Origin: Actinoplanes palleronii
Lineage (GTDB): Bacteria; Actinomycetota; Actinomycetes; Mycobacteriales; Micromonosporaceae
Assembly (NCBI RefSeq): GCF_016862315.1
Contig: NZ_BOMS01000110.1
Coordinates: 43,838-107,837, forward strand
Reading direction: 5' to 3'
DNA length: 64,000 nucleotides
Of the stretch, positions 23,701 to 31,854 are shown piece by piece (the stretch's first letter is position 1; each line of letters begins with the position of its first letter). The notes beneath the pieces were generated by a model, which had not been told where the DNA came from, ran no database searches, and saw only the letters and a list, made by a program, of their open reading frames with translations. The translations under genes and the position numbers were made by a program.

Positions 23701-23772
23701 CGGATCGTTCCTTCCTTGGTTGGTTCCGATGGGCTGCGCGCCGCCTGTTCGCCCAGGTGGCGCGCTTCTGTT

Positions 23773-24555
23773 TCAGGAGGTCGCGGCGCTGCGCGACCGG
23801 GTGGTTGCCGACAGGGCGGACCAGGCCTGCTCGAACAGCGGGCGGTCGGCCTCGGTGTAGGCGAAGACGGAGCGCAGAGCGCCGTCGATGAAGCGGTCGA
23901 CCTTGGCCGGCATCCGGCCGTGCTCGCCGATGTAGAAGCCCTTGAGCCGGCCGCCGAGCTTGCTGGACACCGAGCGTCGCTCGGCAGCCGTCAGGCCCTT
24001 GTCCTCGAGGAACTCGCCGACGGTCAGCGGCCGGCTCATCGGGTCGAGTTCCGGCTCTTCGCCGAGCGCCCGGGCCGCGACGTGCCGTGCCTTGGCCTCC
24101 AGCCACGACGGGTCGACGATGCCGCGCATCACGGCCAGGACGTCCATCTGAGCCTTGGACTGCGAGATGATCGCGGCCAGCTGATCCTCGGTGGCGCGGG
24201 AATTGATAGCGCCGCCCTTGGTCCAGTACGCCTCGATCGCGTCGGCGACCTCGGACTGGTAGGCGACTAGCACCGGCCGGGCTTCTTCGCTGACGCGGTT
24301 CTCGTCGATCGTGGCGAGCAGCATCAGGAATGTGCGGACGTCGACCGTGACCATCCCGCGGGTCTTGCCATCCTCGGCAACCGTGGACTTGGTGACCACG
24401 GTTGCCCACGACTTGCCCTTGAGCTTGCGGAGCTGCCGGGAGTAATCGATGCCGAGCTGCTCGACTGCCGGACGGAGAACGACGTGCGGCTTGCCGCTGA
24501 TGTCGACGGCCAGGACCTCGCCACCGTTGAACGGGATGCGGACGATGTCGGTCAT
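23773..24555 (-). CDS. Phage antirepressor (P22_AR_N-like)
   Basis: 260 residues. The N-terminal 120 residues (IVRIPFNGGEVLAVDISG, then VVLRPAVEQLGIDYSRQLRK, then MVTVDVRTFLMLLATIDENR) match the pattern of P22_AR_N antirepressor domains, with the typical VLVAYQSEVADAIEAYW ending. The C-terminal part (DPMSRPLTVGEFLEDKGLTA, then SVSSKLGGRLKGFYI) resembles the KilA/Ant DNA-binding tail. Such proteins counter the lysogenic repressor. It stands next to the repressor switch, which supports this. Confidence 0.8.
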   Translation of the reverse strand: MTDIVRIPFNGGEVLAVDISGKPHVVLRPAVEQLGIDYSRQLRKLKGKSWATVVTKSTVAEDGKTRGMVTVDVRTFLMLLATIDENRVSEEARPVLVAYQSEVADAIEAYWTKGGAINSRATEDQLAAIISQSKAQMDVLAVMRGIVDPSWLEAKARHVAARALGEEPELDPMSRPLTVGEFLEDKGLTAAERRSVSSKLGGRLKGFYIGEHGRMPAKVDRFIDGALRSVFAYTEADRPLFEQAWSALSATTRSRSAATS

Positions 24556-24824
24556 GCCGCCCTCCGGCCGGACCGGGCCTGCGCCGAGCGCAGCGCCATC
24601 AGCGAGTAGTGCGCCTTCTTGAGCCGGGTGACCGCTTCGGCCAGTTCGTCGGGCGTCATCCGGCCCTCGGGGTCGGCCTTCTGCTCCCAGCTCTTCTTGC
24701 GGCCCTCGGTCGCGGCGGCCGTGGCGGCTTGCCGCTCGGCCCTGGTCGTCTGCGCCCAGCGGGTGTTTGCGGCGATCGATCCGACCAGCGAGCGCTGTGC
24801 GGGCGGCAGGTGGTTGGCGGCCAT
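24552..24824 (-). CDS. Small basic actinobacterial protein
   Basis: 90 residues from MAANHLPPAQRSLVGSIAAN. The pattern RSLVGSIAANTRWAQTTRAE, then a helical MTPDELAEAVTRLKKAHYSL, is familiar from many actinobacterial and actinophage genomes, where such short basic proteins often sit beside a regulator. It overlaps the XRE gene upstream by one base and the antirepressor by four. Confidence 0.6.
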   Translation of the reverse strand: MAANHLPPAQRSLVGSIAANTRWAQTTRAERQAATAAATEGRKKSWEQKADPEGRMTPDELAEAVTRLKKAHYSLMALRSAQARSGRRAA

Positions 24825-25081
24825 CAGGCTGCCGCCCTCATCGCGTCGGGCATCAGGTCGGCAGGCTTGCAGTCGAGGGCGTGAGCGACTCGGACCAGCG
24901 AGCGCGGCGACGGGCTGTGCCGTCCGTTCTCGTAGCCGGACAGGGTGCTCAGGTTCATGCCCGAGCGCTCGGCCAGCGCGGTCAAGGTCAGCCCAGCGGC
25001 GAAGCGCAGGCGACGCAATTTCGCCGGGTCATGATCGAGAGGTCGCTTTGAGCGACTTCGCTCCGTCTTTGCGTTGGACAT
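24824..25081 (-). CDS. Cro-like XRE regulator of the early operon
   Basis: 85 residues. Residues about 20-75 are a typical XRE domain: KLRRLRFAAGLTLTALAERS, then MNLSTLSGYENGRHSPSP. It is the first gene of the leftward early transcript. A promoter (-35 ttgcaa, -10 tagtgt, both on the minus strand) places the transcription start at or within a base or two of the ATG, so its mRNA is probably leaderless. Facing the repressor gene, it is the likely lytic regulator of the switch. Confidence 0.75.
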   Translation of the reverse strand: MSNAKTERSRSKRPLDHDPAKLRRLRFAAGLTLTALAERSGMNLSTLSGYENGRHSPSPRSLVRVAHALDCKPADLMPDAMRAAA

Positions 25082-25225
25082 GCCAAGACACTAGCGCTTC
25101 TTTGGATTTCTTTGCAAGAGGTTGGCAACCTGTTCGAGTTCTTCGCACGCAGTCGATCGACGTTCGTCAAATTCATTCACGCCCTACCTGCAAAGATCTG
25201 CGAAGTTTGGCCATAGACTGCACGC
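25082..25225. promoter_or_regulatory. Divergent lysis-lysogeny promoter region with repeated half-sites
   Basis: This 144-bp, relatively AT-rich gap lies between the Cro-like gene and the CI-like gene. Leftward promoter (minus strand): -35 ttgcaa at 25117-25112, 18-bp spacer, -10 tagtgt at 25093-25088, six bases before the ATG. Rightward: -10-like tagact at 25214-25219, six bases before the other ATG. A motif close to ttctt(t/c)gca occurs at 25108-25116 and 25139-25147, and in inverse orientation (tgc(a/g)aag) at 25189-25195 and 25199-25205. These are candidate operators for the two regulators. Confidence 0.55.
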
Positions 25226-25678
25226 ATGTCGAAGAACCTCACGCCACTTGGGGACCTTCTGGAGAAGGCGCGCAGCGAGGTTCTACGCATCTCCGTGCGC
25301 GAGGCGGCCCGACGCGCACGCATCAGCGACACCCGCTGGCATCAGGTCGTAACGGGCAAACAGCGCAAGGCCGGGGCGGACGTGCCGGTCAACCCGACCG
25401 ACCGGACGGTCATTGCGATGGCCAGCGCCGTCGGCGTCGACCCCGGCGACGCCCTGGAGGCCGCCGGCTTCATCCGACTGAGTGACGAGCATGTCGCCGC
25501 GATCCTGCGCGAGACCGAGGAACCAAAGCCCTCTGTCGCAGATGCTTCTCGCAGCCTGGTCGACGAGATCGAACGAATCCGGAACCTGAGGGGCGTCTCC
25601 CCGGACGACAAGATCCGAATGATCAGGGCACTTGTCGATCTTCACGAGGAGCGCGCAGCGGCGACAGAAGCGCGTTAA
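25226..25678 (+). CDS. CI-like lysogenic repressor (XRE family)
   Basis: 150 residues, the only rightward gene of the prophage. The HTH is LRISVREAARRARISDTRWH, then VVTGKQRK, with VNPTDRTVIAMASAVGVDPGDALEAAG as the remaining helices. The C-terminal 60 residues (DASRSLVDEIERIRNLRGVS) are helical; no S24 peptidase domain is present, so RecA-type autocleavage is not expected. Induction may depend on the antirepressor instead. No ribosome site precedes the ATG and a -10 element ends six bases upstream, which implies leaderless translation. Confidence 0.75.
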   Translation: MSKNLTPLGDLLEKARSEVLRISVREAARRARISDTRWHQVVTGKQRKAGADVPVNPTDRTVIAMASAVGVDPGDALEAAGFIRLSDEHVAAILRETEEPKPSVADASRSLVDEIERIRNLRGVSPDDKIRMIRALVDLHEERAAATEAR

Positions 25679-25782
25679 GCCTGTCTATCTATTCAGCACC
25701 CGTCTAGCAGAATCGTCTAGATCACGGATCAACGCTTGAGCAGGTCATCGGGCCAGCAGTTACGACGCTAAGACCTACCCTC

Positions 25783-25824
25783 CTTGTAAACGGGAGGTCG
25801 TCGGTTCGATCCCGACCGGGGGCT
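25783..25824 (+). other. Attachment site remnant: 3' half of tRNA-Thr(TGT)
   Basis: The segment fits tRNA geometry exactly from the anticodon loop onward: loop cttgtaa (anticodon tgt at 25785-25787), 3' anticodon strand acggg, five-base variable loop aggtc, T-stem gtcgg/ccgac around ttcgatc, and acceptor strand cgggggc. No D-arm, matching 5' acceptor (gccccgg-type) or matching 5' anticodon strand (cccgt) lies upstream; instead ccctc is found. Homology begins at the anticodon loop, where tyrosine recombinases often cross over. The intact tRNA should lie at the other prophage end. Confidence 0.8.
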
Positions 25825-25833
25825 CAAGGGCGG

Positions 25834-25868
25834 GGTCCCCTGTCCGCGGAAAGCGCGGACCGGGGCCT
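25834..25868 (+). terminator. Hairpin after the tRNA remnant
   Basis: Arms gtccgcg (25842-25848) and cgcggac (25854-25860), extended by cccc/gggg, with a five-base loop. It probably terminated the original tRNA transcript. Confidence 0.55.
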
Positions 25869-25957
25869 CTCGCATGCTGATCCGGGGGGCCGAGCCCCCC
25901 GGACCCCCGCGTTACGGGCGTTGCGAATGCGGGTTTGTTGCGGTGGTTTGGCCCGTG

Positions 25958-25997
25958 GCGCTTCTCAGCGCTTCTTGGCGCTTCTCGGCGCTTCGCA
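25958..25997. repeat. 10-bp tandem repeat (gcgcttct)
   Basis: Four gcgcttc(t) units with starts at 25958, 25968, 25978 and 25988, just beyond the prophage junction. Function unknown. Confidence 0.7.
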
Positions 25998-26011
25998 GCC
26001 ATTAAATGTGT

Positions 26012-26050
26012 CGCCGTCGGCGAGCTTTCCGCTCGCCGACGGCGCTTTTT
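26012..26050 (+). terminator. Strong rho-independent-type terminator
   Basis: Perfect 14-bp stem (26012-26025 with 26031-26044), five-base loop, then cttttt on the + strand. It ends rightward transcription from the tRNA or repressor side, and the stem can also serve the leftward rlmB gene that stops at 26059. Confidence 0.75.
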
Positions 26051-26058
26051 GTGTGCTT

Positions 26059-27186
26059 TTAGCTGGTGAGGCGGCGGCGGGAGACTTCGGCCAGGGTTAC
26101 CGCGGCGGCGACGCTGGCGTTGAGGGACTCGACGTCGGAGTGCATGGGGATGCTGACCCGGAGGTCGCAGGTTTCGCCGACCAGGCGGGACATTCCCCGG
26201 CCCTCGGAGCCGACCACGACGATCAGGGGGCCGATCGCGGCTTCCAGCGAATACAGGTCGGTTTCGCCGTCGGCGTCCAGGCCGATGGCGGTGAAGCCGG
26301 CCTTCTGAGCTTCCTTGATCGCCCGGGTCAGGTTGACGACCTGGGAGACCGGGACACGGGCGGCCGCGCCGGCGCTGGTGCGCCAGGCGGTCGCGGTGAT
26401 GCCGGCGGCACGGCGTTCGGTCATGAAGACGCCGTGGCCACCGAACGCGGCCACCGAGCGGATCACCGCGCCGACGTTGCGCGGGTCGGTGATGCCGTCC
26501 AGCGCGACGAGCAGCGGAGCGGTCTGCTCCAGGGCCGCGGCGATCAGGTCGTCGAAGTTCTCGTACGCGAACGGCGGCACCTGCAGGCCGACGCCCTGGT
26601 GCAGCACCCCGCCGGTCATCCGGTCCAGCTCGTTGCGGCCGATCTCCAGGATCGGGATGCCGCGGTCGCCGGCGGTACGGACGATCTCGGTGATCCGGTC
26701 GTCGATGTCGATGCCCTGCGCGATGTAGAGCGCCGTGGCCGGGATCAGCGCGCGCAGCGCCTCGACCACCGGGTTGCGGCCGAGCAGCAGCTCGGGACCT
26801 TCCTTGGTGGGGTTGGACCGACGGCCCGGTGCGACCCGGGGACCGCGCGGACCGGCCGCCCGGCCGCCGCCGCCACGGACCGTGGGACGGCTGACGCCGG
26901 CGCCACGGCCGCCGCCACGACCCCAGGTGGTGTCCTTCGAGCCGGGGAGGCCGATCTTGGGCGCGCGGCCCTCGGACGCCGCCGCCTGGCGTTCCTTGTT
27001 CTGCTTGCGGGCGGTCTTCTCGGGCAGCTTCTCGGTGCCCGAGTAGCCCTTGTGCCAGGGGCGCTCGTCGGCCGGCAGGGTCTTGCCCCGGCCCTTGAGG
27101 CTGGCCCGGTTCTTGCCGCCCGAACCGCCGGCGGCACCCTTCTTCGAGGTGGACCGCTTGCTCGCGTTGAATGAATTACCCGGCAT
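26059..27186 (-). CDS. rlmB: 23S rRNA 2'-O-methyltransferase RlmB (SpoU/TrmH family)
   Basis: 375 residues. The ATG at 27186 overlaps the cysS stop as ATGA. Residues 1-130 are a basic, low-complexity extension (PTKEGPELLLGRNPVVEAL marks its end), usual in actinobacterial members. The substrate-binding domain runs to about 215. The SpoU methyltransferase domain follows: LDGITDPRNVGAVIRSVAAF (motif 1), VVVGSEGRGMS (motif 2) and SIPMHSDVESLNASVAAAV (motif 3, deep trefoil knot). It uses SAM to methylate a ribose in 23S rRNA (G2251 in E. coli). Confidence 0.9.
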   Translation of the reverse strand: MPGNSFNASKRSTSKKGAAGGSGGKNRASLKGRGKTLPADERPWHKGYSGTEKLPEKTARKQNKERQAAASEGRAPKIGLPGSKDTTWGRGGGRGAGVSRPTVRGGGGRAAGPRGPRVAPGRRSNPTKEGPELLLGRNPVVEALRALIPATALYIAQGIDIDDRITEIVRTAGDRGIPILEIGRNELDRMTGGVLHQGVGLQVPPFAYENFDDLIAAALEQTAPLLVALDGITDPRNVGAVIRSVAAFGGHGVFMTERRAAGITATAWRTSAGAAARVPVSQVVNLTRAIKEAQKAGFTAIGLDADGETDLYSLEAAIGPLIVVVGSEGRGMSRLVGETCDLRVSIPMHSDVESLNASVAAAVTLAEVSRRRLTS

Positions 27187-28595
27187 CAGTGCTGCTCTCC
27201 TACCGTCCATCGCGGCCCGGCCGGAGTGTCCTCCACCTGAATACCCGCGTTCTTGAGCTGGTCGCGCACCTGGTCGGCGGCCGCCCAGTCCTTCCGTGCA
27301 CGGGCCTGCGCCCGTTGTTCCAGAGCCAGTGCGACGAGTCCGTCGACCACCGGCTTCAAGTCGTTGCCACCCTCGGCGCCGGCCCAGAACGTGTCCAGCG
27401 GGTCGAGGCCGAGCACTCCCAGCATGGCCCGGACCGCGGTCAGCGCGCCACGGATGGCCGGCTCGTCCCCGGCGGCCAGGGCGGTGTTGCCCTCCCGGAT
27501 CGTGTCGTGCACGATCGCCAGCGCCGCCGAGGTGTTCAGATCGTCGTTCATCGCGTCGGCGAACGCCGGCGGCACCGCCTTGGGCCGACCCTTGCCGACC
27601 ACCTCGGCGGCGCGGTGCACGAAGCCCTCGATCCGCTTGTACGCCACGGCGGCCTCGCGCAGCGCGTCGTCGGTGTAGTCGATCCGCGAGCGGTAGTGCG
27701 GGCTGCCCAGGTAATAGCGCAGCTCGACCGGGCGGATCCCGGCCTCCACCAGCGACGGCAGGTCGATCACGTTGCCCAGCGACTTGCTCATCTTGGAGTC
27801 ACCCAGGTTGAGCAGCGCGTGGTGCACCCAGAACCGGGAGAAGCCGAGCCCGGCCGCCTTGGACTGGGCGACCTCGTTCTCGTGGTGCGGGAAGGTCAGG
27901 TCGAGGCCGCCGCCGTGGATGTCGAACTCGTCACCCAGGTAGCGCCGGGCCATCGCGGAGCACTCGATGTGCCAGCCGGGACGGCCCCGGCCCCACGGGG
28001 ACGGCCAGTACGCGTCCTGCGGCTCGTCGGCCTTGACGCCCTTCCACAGGGCGAAGTCACGGGCGTCGCGCTTGTCCCGCTCCGGGGCGTCGCCGGCCGA
28101 CCGCATGTCGTCCGGCTTCTGGCCGGAGAGCGCGCCGTACGCCGCATACGACCGCACGTCGAAGTAGACGTCGCCGTTGCCGGACGCGTACGCATGACCG
28201 CGCTCGATCAGCGACGTGATCATGTCGTGCATCTCGGTGATGTGCCCGGTGGCCAGCGGCTCGTAGGTGGGCGGCAGCACGTTGAGGGTGCGGTAGTCGC
28301 GCTCCAGCAGCAGGCGGTTCTCGTAGGCGATCGCCCAGTACGGCCGGTGCTGCTCCAGCGACTTCTGCAGGATCTTGTCGTCCACGTCGGTGACGTTCCG
28401 GACGAAGGTCACCTCGAGCCCGGAGTGCAGCAGCCAACGGCGTAGCACGTCGTAATTGACCGCGGACCGGAGGTGACCGATATGTGGGGAAGACTGCACG
28501 GTGACCCCACACAGGTAGATCCCCGCCTGACCGGGGGTCATCGGGACGAAGTCCCGGACCGATCGGGTCGCGGTGTCGTACAAGCGCAGAGTCAC
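27186..28595 (-). CDS. cysS: Cysteinyl-tRNA synthetase
   Basis: 469 residues, GTG start. Class I signatures: HIGH at 38-41 (SPHIGHLRSAV) and KMSKS near 267 (DSKMSKSLGNVI). Zinc ligands include the first Cys of LCGVTVQ and the HENE stretch in TFPHHENEVAQS. Length is right for bacterial CysRS. It charges tRNA-Cys. The rlmB overlap and shared direction indicate one operon, an arrangement widespread in actinobacteria. Confidence 0.95.
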   Translation of the reverse strand: MTLRLYDTATRSVRDFVPMTPGQAGIYLCGVTVQSSPHIGHLRSAVNYDVLRRWLLHSGLEVTFVRNVTDVDDKILQKSLEQHRPYWAIAYENRLLLERDYRTLNVLPPTYEPLATGHITEMHDMITSLIERGHAYASGNGDVYFDVRSYAAYGALSGQKPDDMRSAGDAPERDKRDARDFALWKGVKADEPQDAYWPSPWGRGRPGWHIECSAMARRYLGDEFDIHGGGLDLTFPHHENEVAQSKAAGLGFSRFWVHHALLNLGDSKMSKSLGNVIDLPSLVEAGIRPVELRYYLGSPHYRSRIDYTDDALREAAVAYKRIEGFVHRAAEVVGKGRPKAVPPAFADAMNDDLNTSAALAIVHDTIREGNTALAAGDEPAIRGALTAVRAMLGVLGLDPLDTFWAGAEGGNDLKPVVDGLVALALEQRAQARARKDWAAADQVRDQLKNAGIQVEDTPAGPRWTVGEQH

Positions 28596-28665
28596 CGTAC
28601 AAGGGTACCGACCGATGCGATCGGATTACCGCCCCGCCCGTACGACACGGACGGGGCGGTACCAC

Positions 28666-30318
28666 TCAGCGTCCGCCGACCGCCGCGTACGCGTCGACAA
28701 CGCCGTATCCGTAGAACCCGTTGAAGTTCTTTCCGCCCTCACAGAGCGCGTCGAACTCGGCCGAGCGGCCCTCGTTCGTGTAGCTCTGCAGGCGCGGCGT
28801 CGGGCAGGCCTTCTCGTCGGCAGTGCGGTACAGGATCTGCTCGACCAGCGACGGCAGCAGCGTCTTGCCGCCCCGCTTGAAGTCCGGCACGCCGTACCGG
28901 CTGACGATCAGGGCGCCGACCCCGGCCGCGTGCGGCGAGGCCATCGAGGTGCCCTGCAGGTACGTGTAGTAGCCGCACTTGCCGGCCTTGGTGCAGTCCT
29001 TCAGGACCGAGGCCTGACCGGCCGTGGTGATCTCGCCGGCCGCGTCGACGAGGCCCTCTTCCTGCAGCACCTTGAGCGGGTAGCTGGAGAGGATCTCGTT
29101 GCCCACGGTCTGGAACGTGTCGGTGCCGAAGCCGTCGCGGTACCAGCCGCCCGGCGCCGAGACCGAGATCTGCTCGGTGCCGTAGTTGGAGAAGTCCGAC
29201 TTCTTGCCGGACGGGCCGAGCGAGGAGACCCCGATCACGTGCGGGCCCTCGACCGGCAGGTCCCAGCAGGACGCGTTGTCGACCGGGCGGTCGTACGGGT
29301 CGCTGCCGTAGTCCGGGCTGGAGATGTCGGTGCGCGGCTTGCCCAGGTCCTCGTGGTTGTTGCCGAGCGCGCCGAAGAGCGTGACGCCCTTGGCGTGCGC
29401 GTAGTTGAGGGCCCGCTTCATGCCGGTGATGATCGCCCGCTGCTCGGCCTGGTCCTCGGCGCTGTCCGCCGGGTTGGCCGTGCAGTTGTAGAGCCACGGG
29501 TCGACGTAGAACGACATGTTGACCACGTCGATGCCCTTGTCACCGGCGTAGGTCAGCGCGTTGACCACCGGGTCGAGGAAGAAGTAGCCGGAGTCCTGGC
29601 CACCCTTGAGCTCGACCAGGGAGACGTTCGGCGCGACACCGGAGACGCCGGAGCCGTTCAGCGCGGCGCCGATCGTGCCGGCCACGTGGGTGCCGTGCCC
29701 GCCGTCGTCGGTGCCGATCGGGTCGAGGCAGCCCGCCACCTCGCACTCGCCGTCGATGGCGGCGATGTCCGGGGCGAAGTTGCGCGACAGCTTGGTGCTG
29801 AAGTTCGCCGCGAGGTCCGGGTTCGACGCGTCCAGGCCGGTGTCCAGGACGCCGACCGTGACGCCCTTGTCACCCTTCTCGATCTTGCGAGCCTTGTCGG
29901 CCTTGACCATGGTCAGGCCCCAGAGCTTGTCGTCCAGCGGGTCGGCCTTGGCCGGGCCGTGGCCCTTGCCGCCGCGCGACTTCAGGTTGGACTCGACCTT
30001 CTCGATGCCGTTCGGCGCGTGGCCGATGGCCTTGCGCTCGCTCGCCCCGATCAGCGCGGGGGACGCGGTGGCCTTGCTGTCGAACTTGGCGTCGGTCGAC
30101 GTCACGCGGTAGACGCCGACGGCGTCGTTACCGCTCACGACGGTGCCACCGGCGGCCTTGATCGCAGCTACCGCGGCGGTCGCGGAGACCCCGTCCGCGG
30201 CCACGACCGTGTAATCGACCGCGGCCGTCGGTTCCGCAACGGCGGAACCGGGGACAGCGGTCAGGAACGCCAGACCCGTCAAGGTGATGACGGCTCCGAC
30301 GGTGAGGCGTCTTCTCAT
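28666..30318 (-). CDS. Secreted S8-family subtilisin-like serine protease
   Basis: 550 residues. A Sec signal peptide (MRRRLTVGAVITLTGLAF, cut near SAVAEP) is followed by a propeptide-like I9 region to about 120. Catalytic residues are Asp149 in VGVLDTGLD, His198 in GHGTHVAGT and Ser448 in GTSMASPHAAG, and the oxyanion Asn is in LFGALGNNHEDLG. There is no membrane anchor, so the enzyme should be released. It stands alone, with its own promoter region before 30,318. Substrate unknown. Confidence 0.9.
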   Translation of the reverse strand: MRRRLTVGAVITLTGLAFLTAVPGSAVAEPTAAVDYTVVAADGVSATAAVAAIKAAGGTVVSGNDAVGVYRVTSTDAKFDSKATASPALIGASERKAIGHAPNGIEKVESNLKSRGGKGHGPAKADPLDDKLWGLTMVKADKARKIEKGDKGVTVGVLDTGLDASNPDLAANFSTKLSRNFAPDIAAIDGECEVAGCLDPIGTDDGGHGTHVAGTIGAALNGSGVSGVAPNVSLVELKGGQDSGYFFLDPVVNALTYAGDKGIDVVNMSFYVDPWLYNCTANPADSAEDQAEQRAIITGMKRALNYAHAKGVTLFGALGNNHEDLGKPRTDISSPDYGSDPYDRPVDNASCWDLPVEGPHVIGVSSLGPSGKKSDFSNYGTEQISVSAPGGWYRDGFGTDTFQTVGNEILSSYPLKVLQEEGLVDAAGEITTAGQASVLKDCTKAGKCGYYTYLQGTSMASPHAAGVGALIVSRYGVPDFKRGGKTLLPSLVEQILYRTADEKACPTPRLQSYTNEGRSAEFDALCEGGKNFNGFYGYGVVDAYAAVGGR

Positions 30319-30398
30319 GGAATGCGCTCCTCCTGAGAGTTGGTTCCCCGCATCCCATCGGCAAAGATCGTTCGGCGCAAGGTCAGAGACTGTCTATT

Positions 30399-31796
30399 TC
30401 ACGGCCTTGTCATCTTCAGAACATCGAGCGCCTCGTCGAGCTGTGCCTCGGTTAAGGTGCCCGCGCTCACGTGCCCTCGCTCGATCACCACCTCCCGGAT
30501 CGTACGACCGGTGGCCAGCGCCTGCTTCGCGATCGCGGCGGCCTCGTCATAACCGAGGACCCGGTTGAGCGGGGTGACGATCGACGGGGAGCCCTCGGCG
30601 TACCCGCGGGCGATCTCCTCGTTCGCCTCCAGCCCGGCCACGCAGCGGTCGGCGAACTGGTGCGCGACGGCGGCCAGCAGCCGGATCGACTCCAGCAGGT
30701 TGCGGGCCATCACCGGGAGCATCACGTTCAGCTCGAAGTCGCCCTGGGTGCCGGCGAAGGCCACCGTCGCGTCGTTGCCGATCACCTGGGCGCAGACCTG
30801 GCGGACCGCCTCGGGCACCACCGGGTTCACCTTGCCCGGCATGATCGACGAACCCGGCTGCAGGTCGGGCAGCCGCAGCTCGCGCAGCCCGGCCCGGGGC
30901 CCGGAGCCCATCCAGCGGATGTCGTTGGCGATCTTGTAGAGGCCGACGGCCACCACCCGGAGCTGGCCGGACGCCTCGACCAACGCGTCCCGGGCGCCCT
31001 GCGCCTCGAAGTGGTCGCGGGCCTCGGTCAGCGGCAGGCCGGTCTCCTCGGCCAGCAGCGTGATCACCGCGGGCGCGAACCCGGGCGGGGTGTTCACCCC
31101 GGTGCCCACCGCGGTCCCGCCCAGCGGCAGCTCGCCGAGCCGGGGCAGGGTGGCCCGCAGCCGCTCGACGCCGTTGCTGACCTGCTGGGCATAGCCGGAG
31201 AACTCCTGGCCCAGGGTGACCGGGGTGGCGTCCATCAGGTGGGTGCGGCCGCTCTTCACCACGCCGGACCAGGCCTGCGACTTCACCCGCAGGGTGCCGG
31301 CCAGGTGCTCCAGGGCCGGGATCAGGTTGGCGCTGATCGCGTCGGTGGCGGCCAGGTGGATCGAGGACGGGAACACGTCGTTGCTGGACTGGGACGCGTT
31401 CACGTGGTCGTTCGGGTGCACCGGCCGGTCCAGGGCGCGCGACGCCAGGGTGGCGATCACCTCGTTGGCGTTCATGTTCGACGAGGTGCCCGAGCCGGTC
31501 TGGAAGACGTCCACCGGGAACTGGTCGTCGTATCCGCCCGCGGCGACCTGCCCGGCCGCCGCCGCGATCGCCTCGGCCAGGTCCTTGTCCAGCACGCCGA
31601 GGTCGGCGTTGGCCCGCGCCGCGGCGCCCTTGATCCGGGCCAGCGCCCGGATGTGCACCGGCTCCAGGCCGCGGCCGGAGATCGGGAAGTTCTCCACGGC
31701 GCGCTGGGTCTGCGCCCGCCACAGGGCGTCCGCGGGGACCCGCACCTCGCCCATCGTGTCGCGTTCGATCCGGAAGCCACTCTGCTCAGTCGTCAC
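30399..31796 (-). CDS. fumC: Class II fumarate hydratase
   Basis: 465 residues from a GTG (MTTEQSGFRIERDTMGEV) with agagagga eight bases upstream. Key motifs: SGTSSNMNANEVIA, GRTHLMDATPVTLGQEF with its catalytic His, and the family signature GSSIMPGKVNP. It interconverts fumarate and malate in the citric acid cycle without an iron-sulfur cluster. The open frame continues upstream into a broken regulator, but the ribosome site and the homology both begin here. A class I enzyme for the same reaction lies 2 kb away. Confidence 0.93.
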   Translation of the reverse strand: MTTEQSGFRIERDTMGEVRVPADALWRAQTQRAVENFPISGRGLEPVHIRALARIKGAAARANADLGVLDKDLAEAIAAAAGQVAAGGYDDQFPVDVFQTGSGTSSNMNANEVIATLASRALDRPVHPNDHVNASQSSNDVFPSSIHLAATDAISANLIPALEHLAGTLRVKSQAWSGVVKSGRTHLMDATPVTLGQEFSGYAQQVSNGVERLRATLPRLGELPLGGTAVGTGVNTPPGFAPAVITLLAEETGLPLTEARDHFEAQGARDALVEASGQLRVVAVGLYKIANDIRWMGSGPRAGLRELRLPDLQPGSSIMPGKVNPVVPEAVRQVCAQVIGNDATVAFAGTQGDFELNVMLPVMARNLLESIRLLAAVAHQFADRCVAGLEANEEIARGYAEGSPSIVTPLNRVLGYDEAAAIAKQALATGRTIREVVIERGHVSAGTLTEAQLDEALDVLKMTRP

Positions 31797-31854
31797 CGGA
31801 CAATCCTCTCTCGGCCGCCCCGGACCATCTCGTGATCCACGAGACAGGACCAGG

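Larger units (their letters stand above)
25679..26058. other. Gap at the prophage right junction
   Basis: 380 bases without a protein gene. Left part (25679-25782) is presumably phage DNA. It then holds the tRNA-derived attachment remnant (25783-25824), a terminator (25834-25868), a 10-bp tandem repeat (gcgcttct at 25958, 25968, 25978 and 25988) and a second, stronger terminator (26012-26050). Confidence 0.6.

Noticed and set aside
25741..25826. Complete tRNA gene at the prophage junction
   Set aside because: The 5' acceptor, D-arm and 5' anticodon strand are missing; only the 3' half fits.
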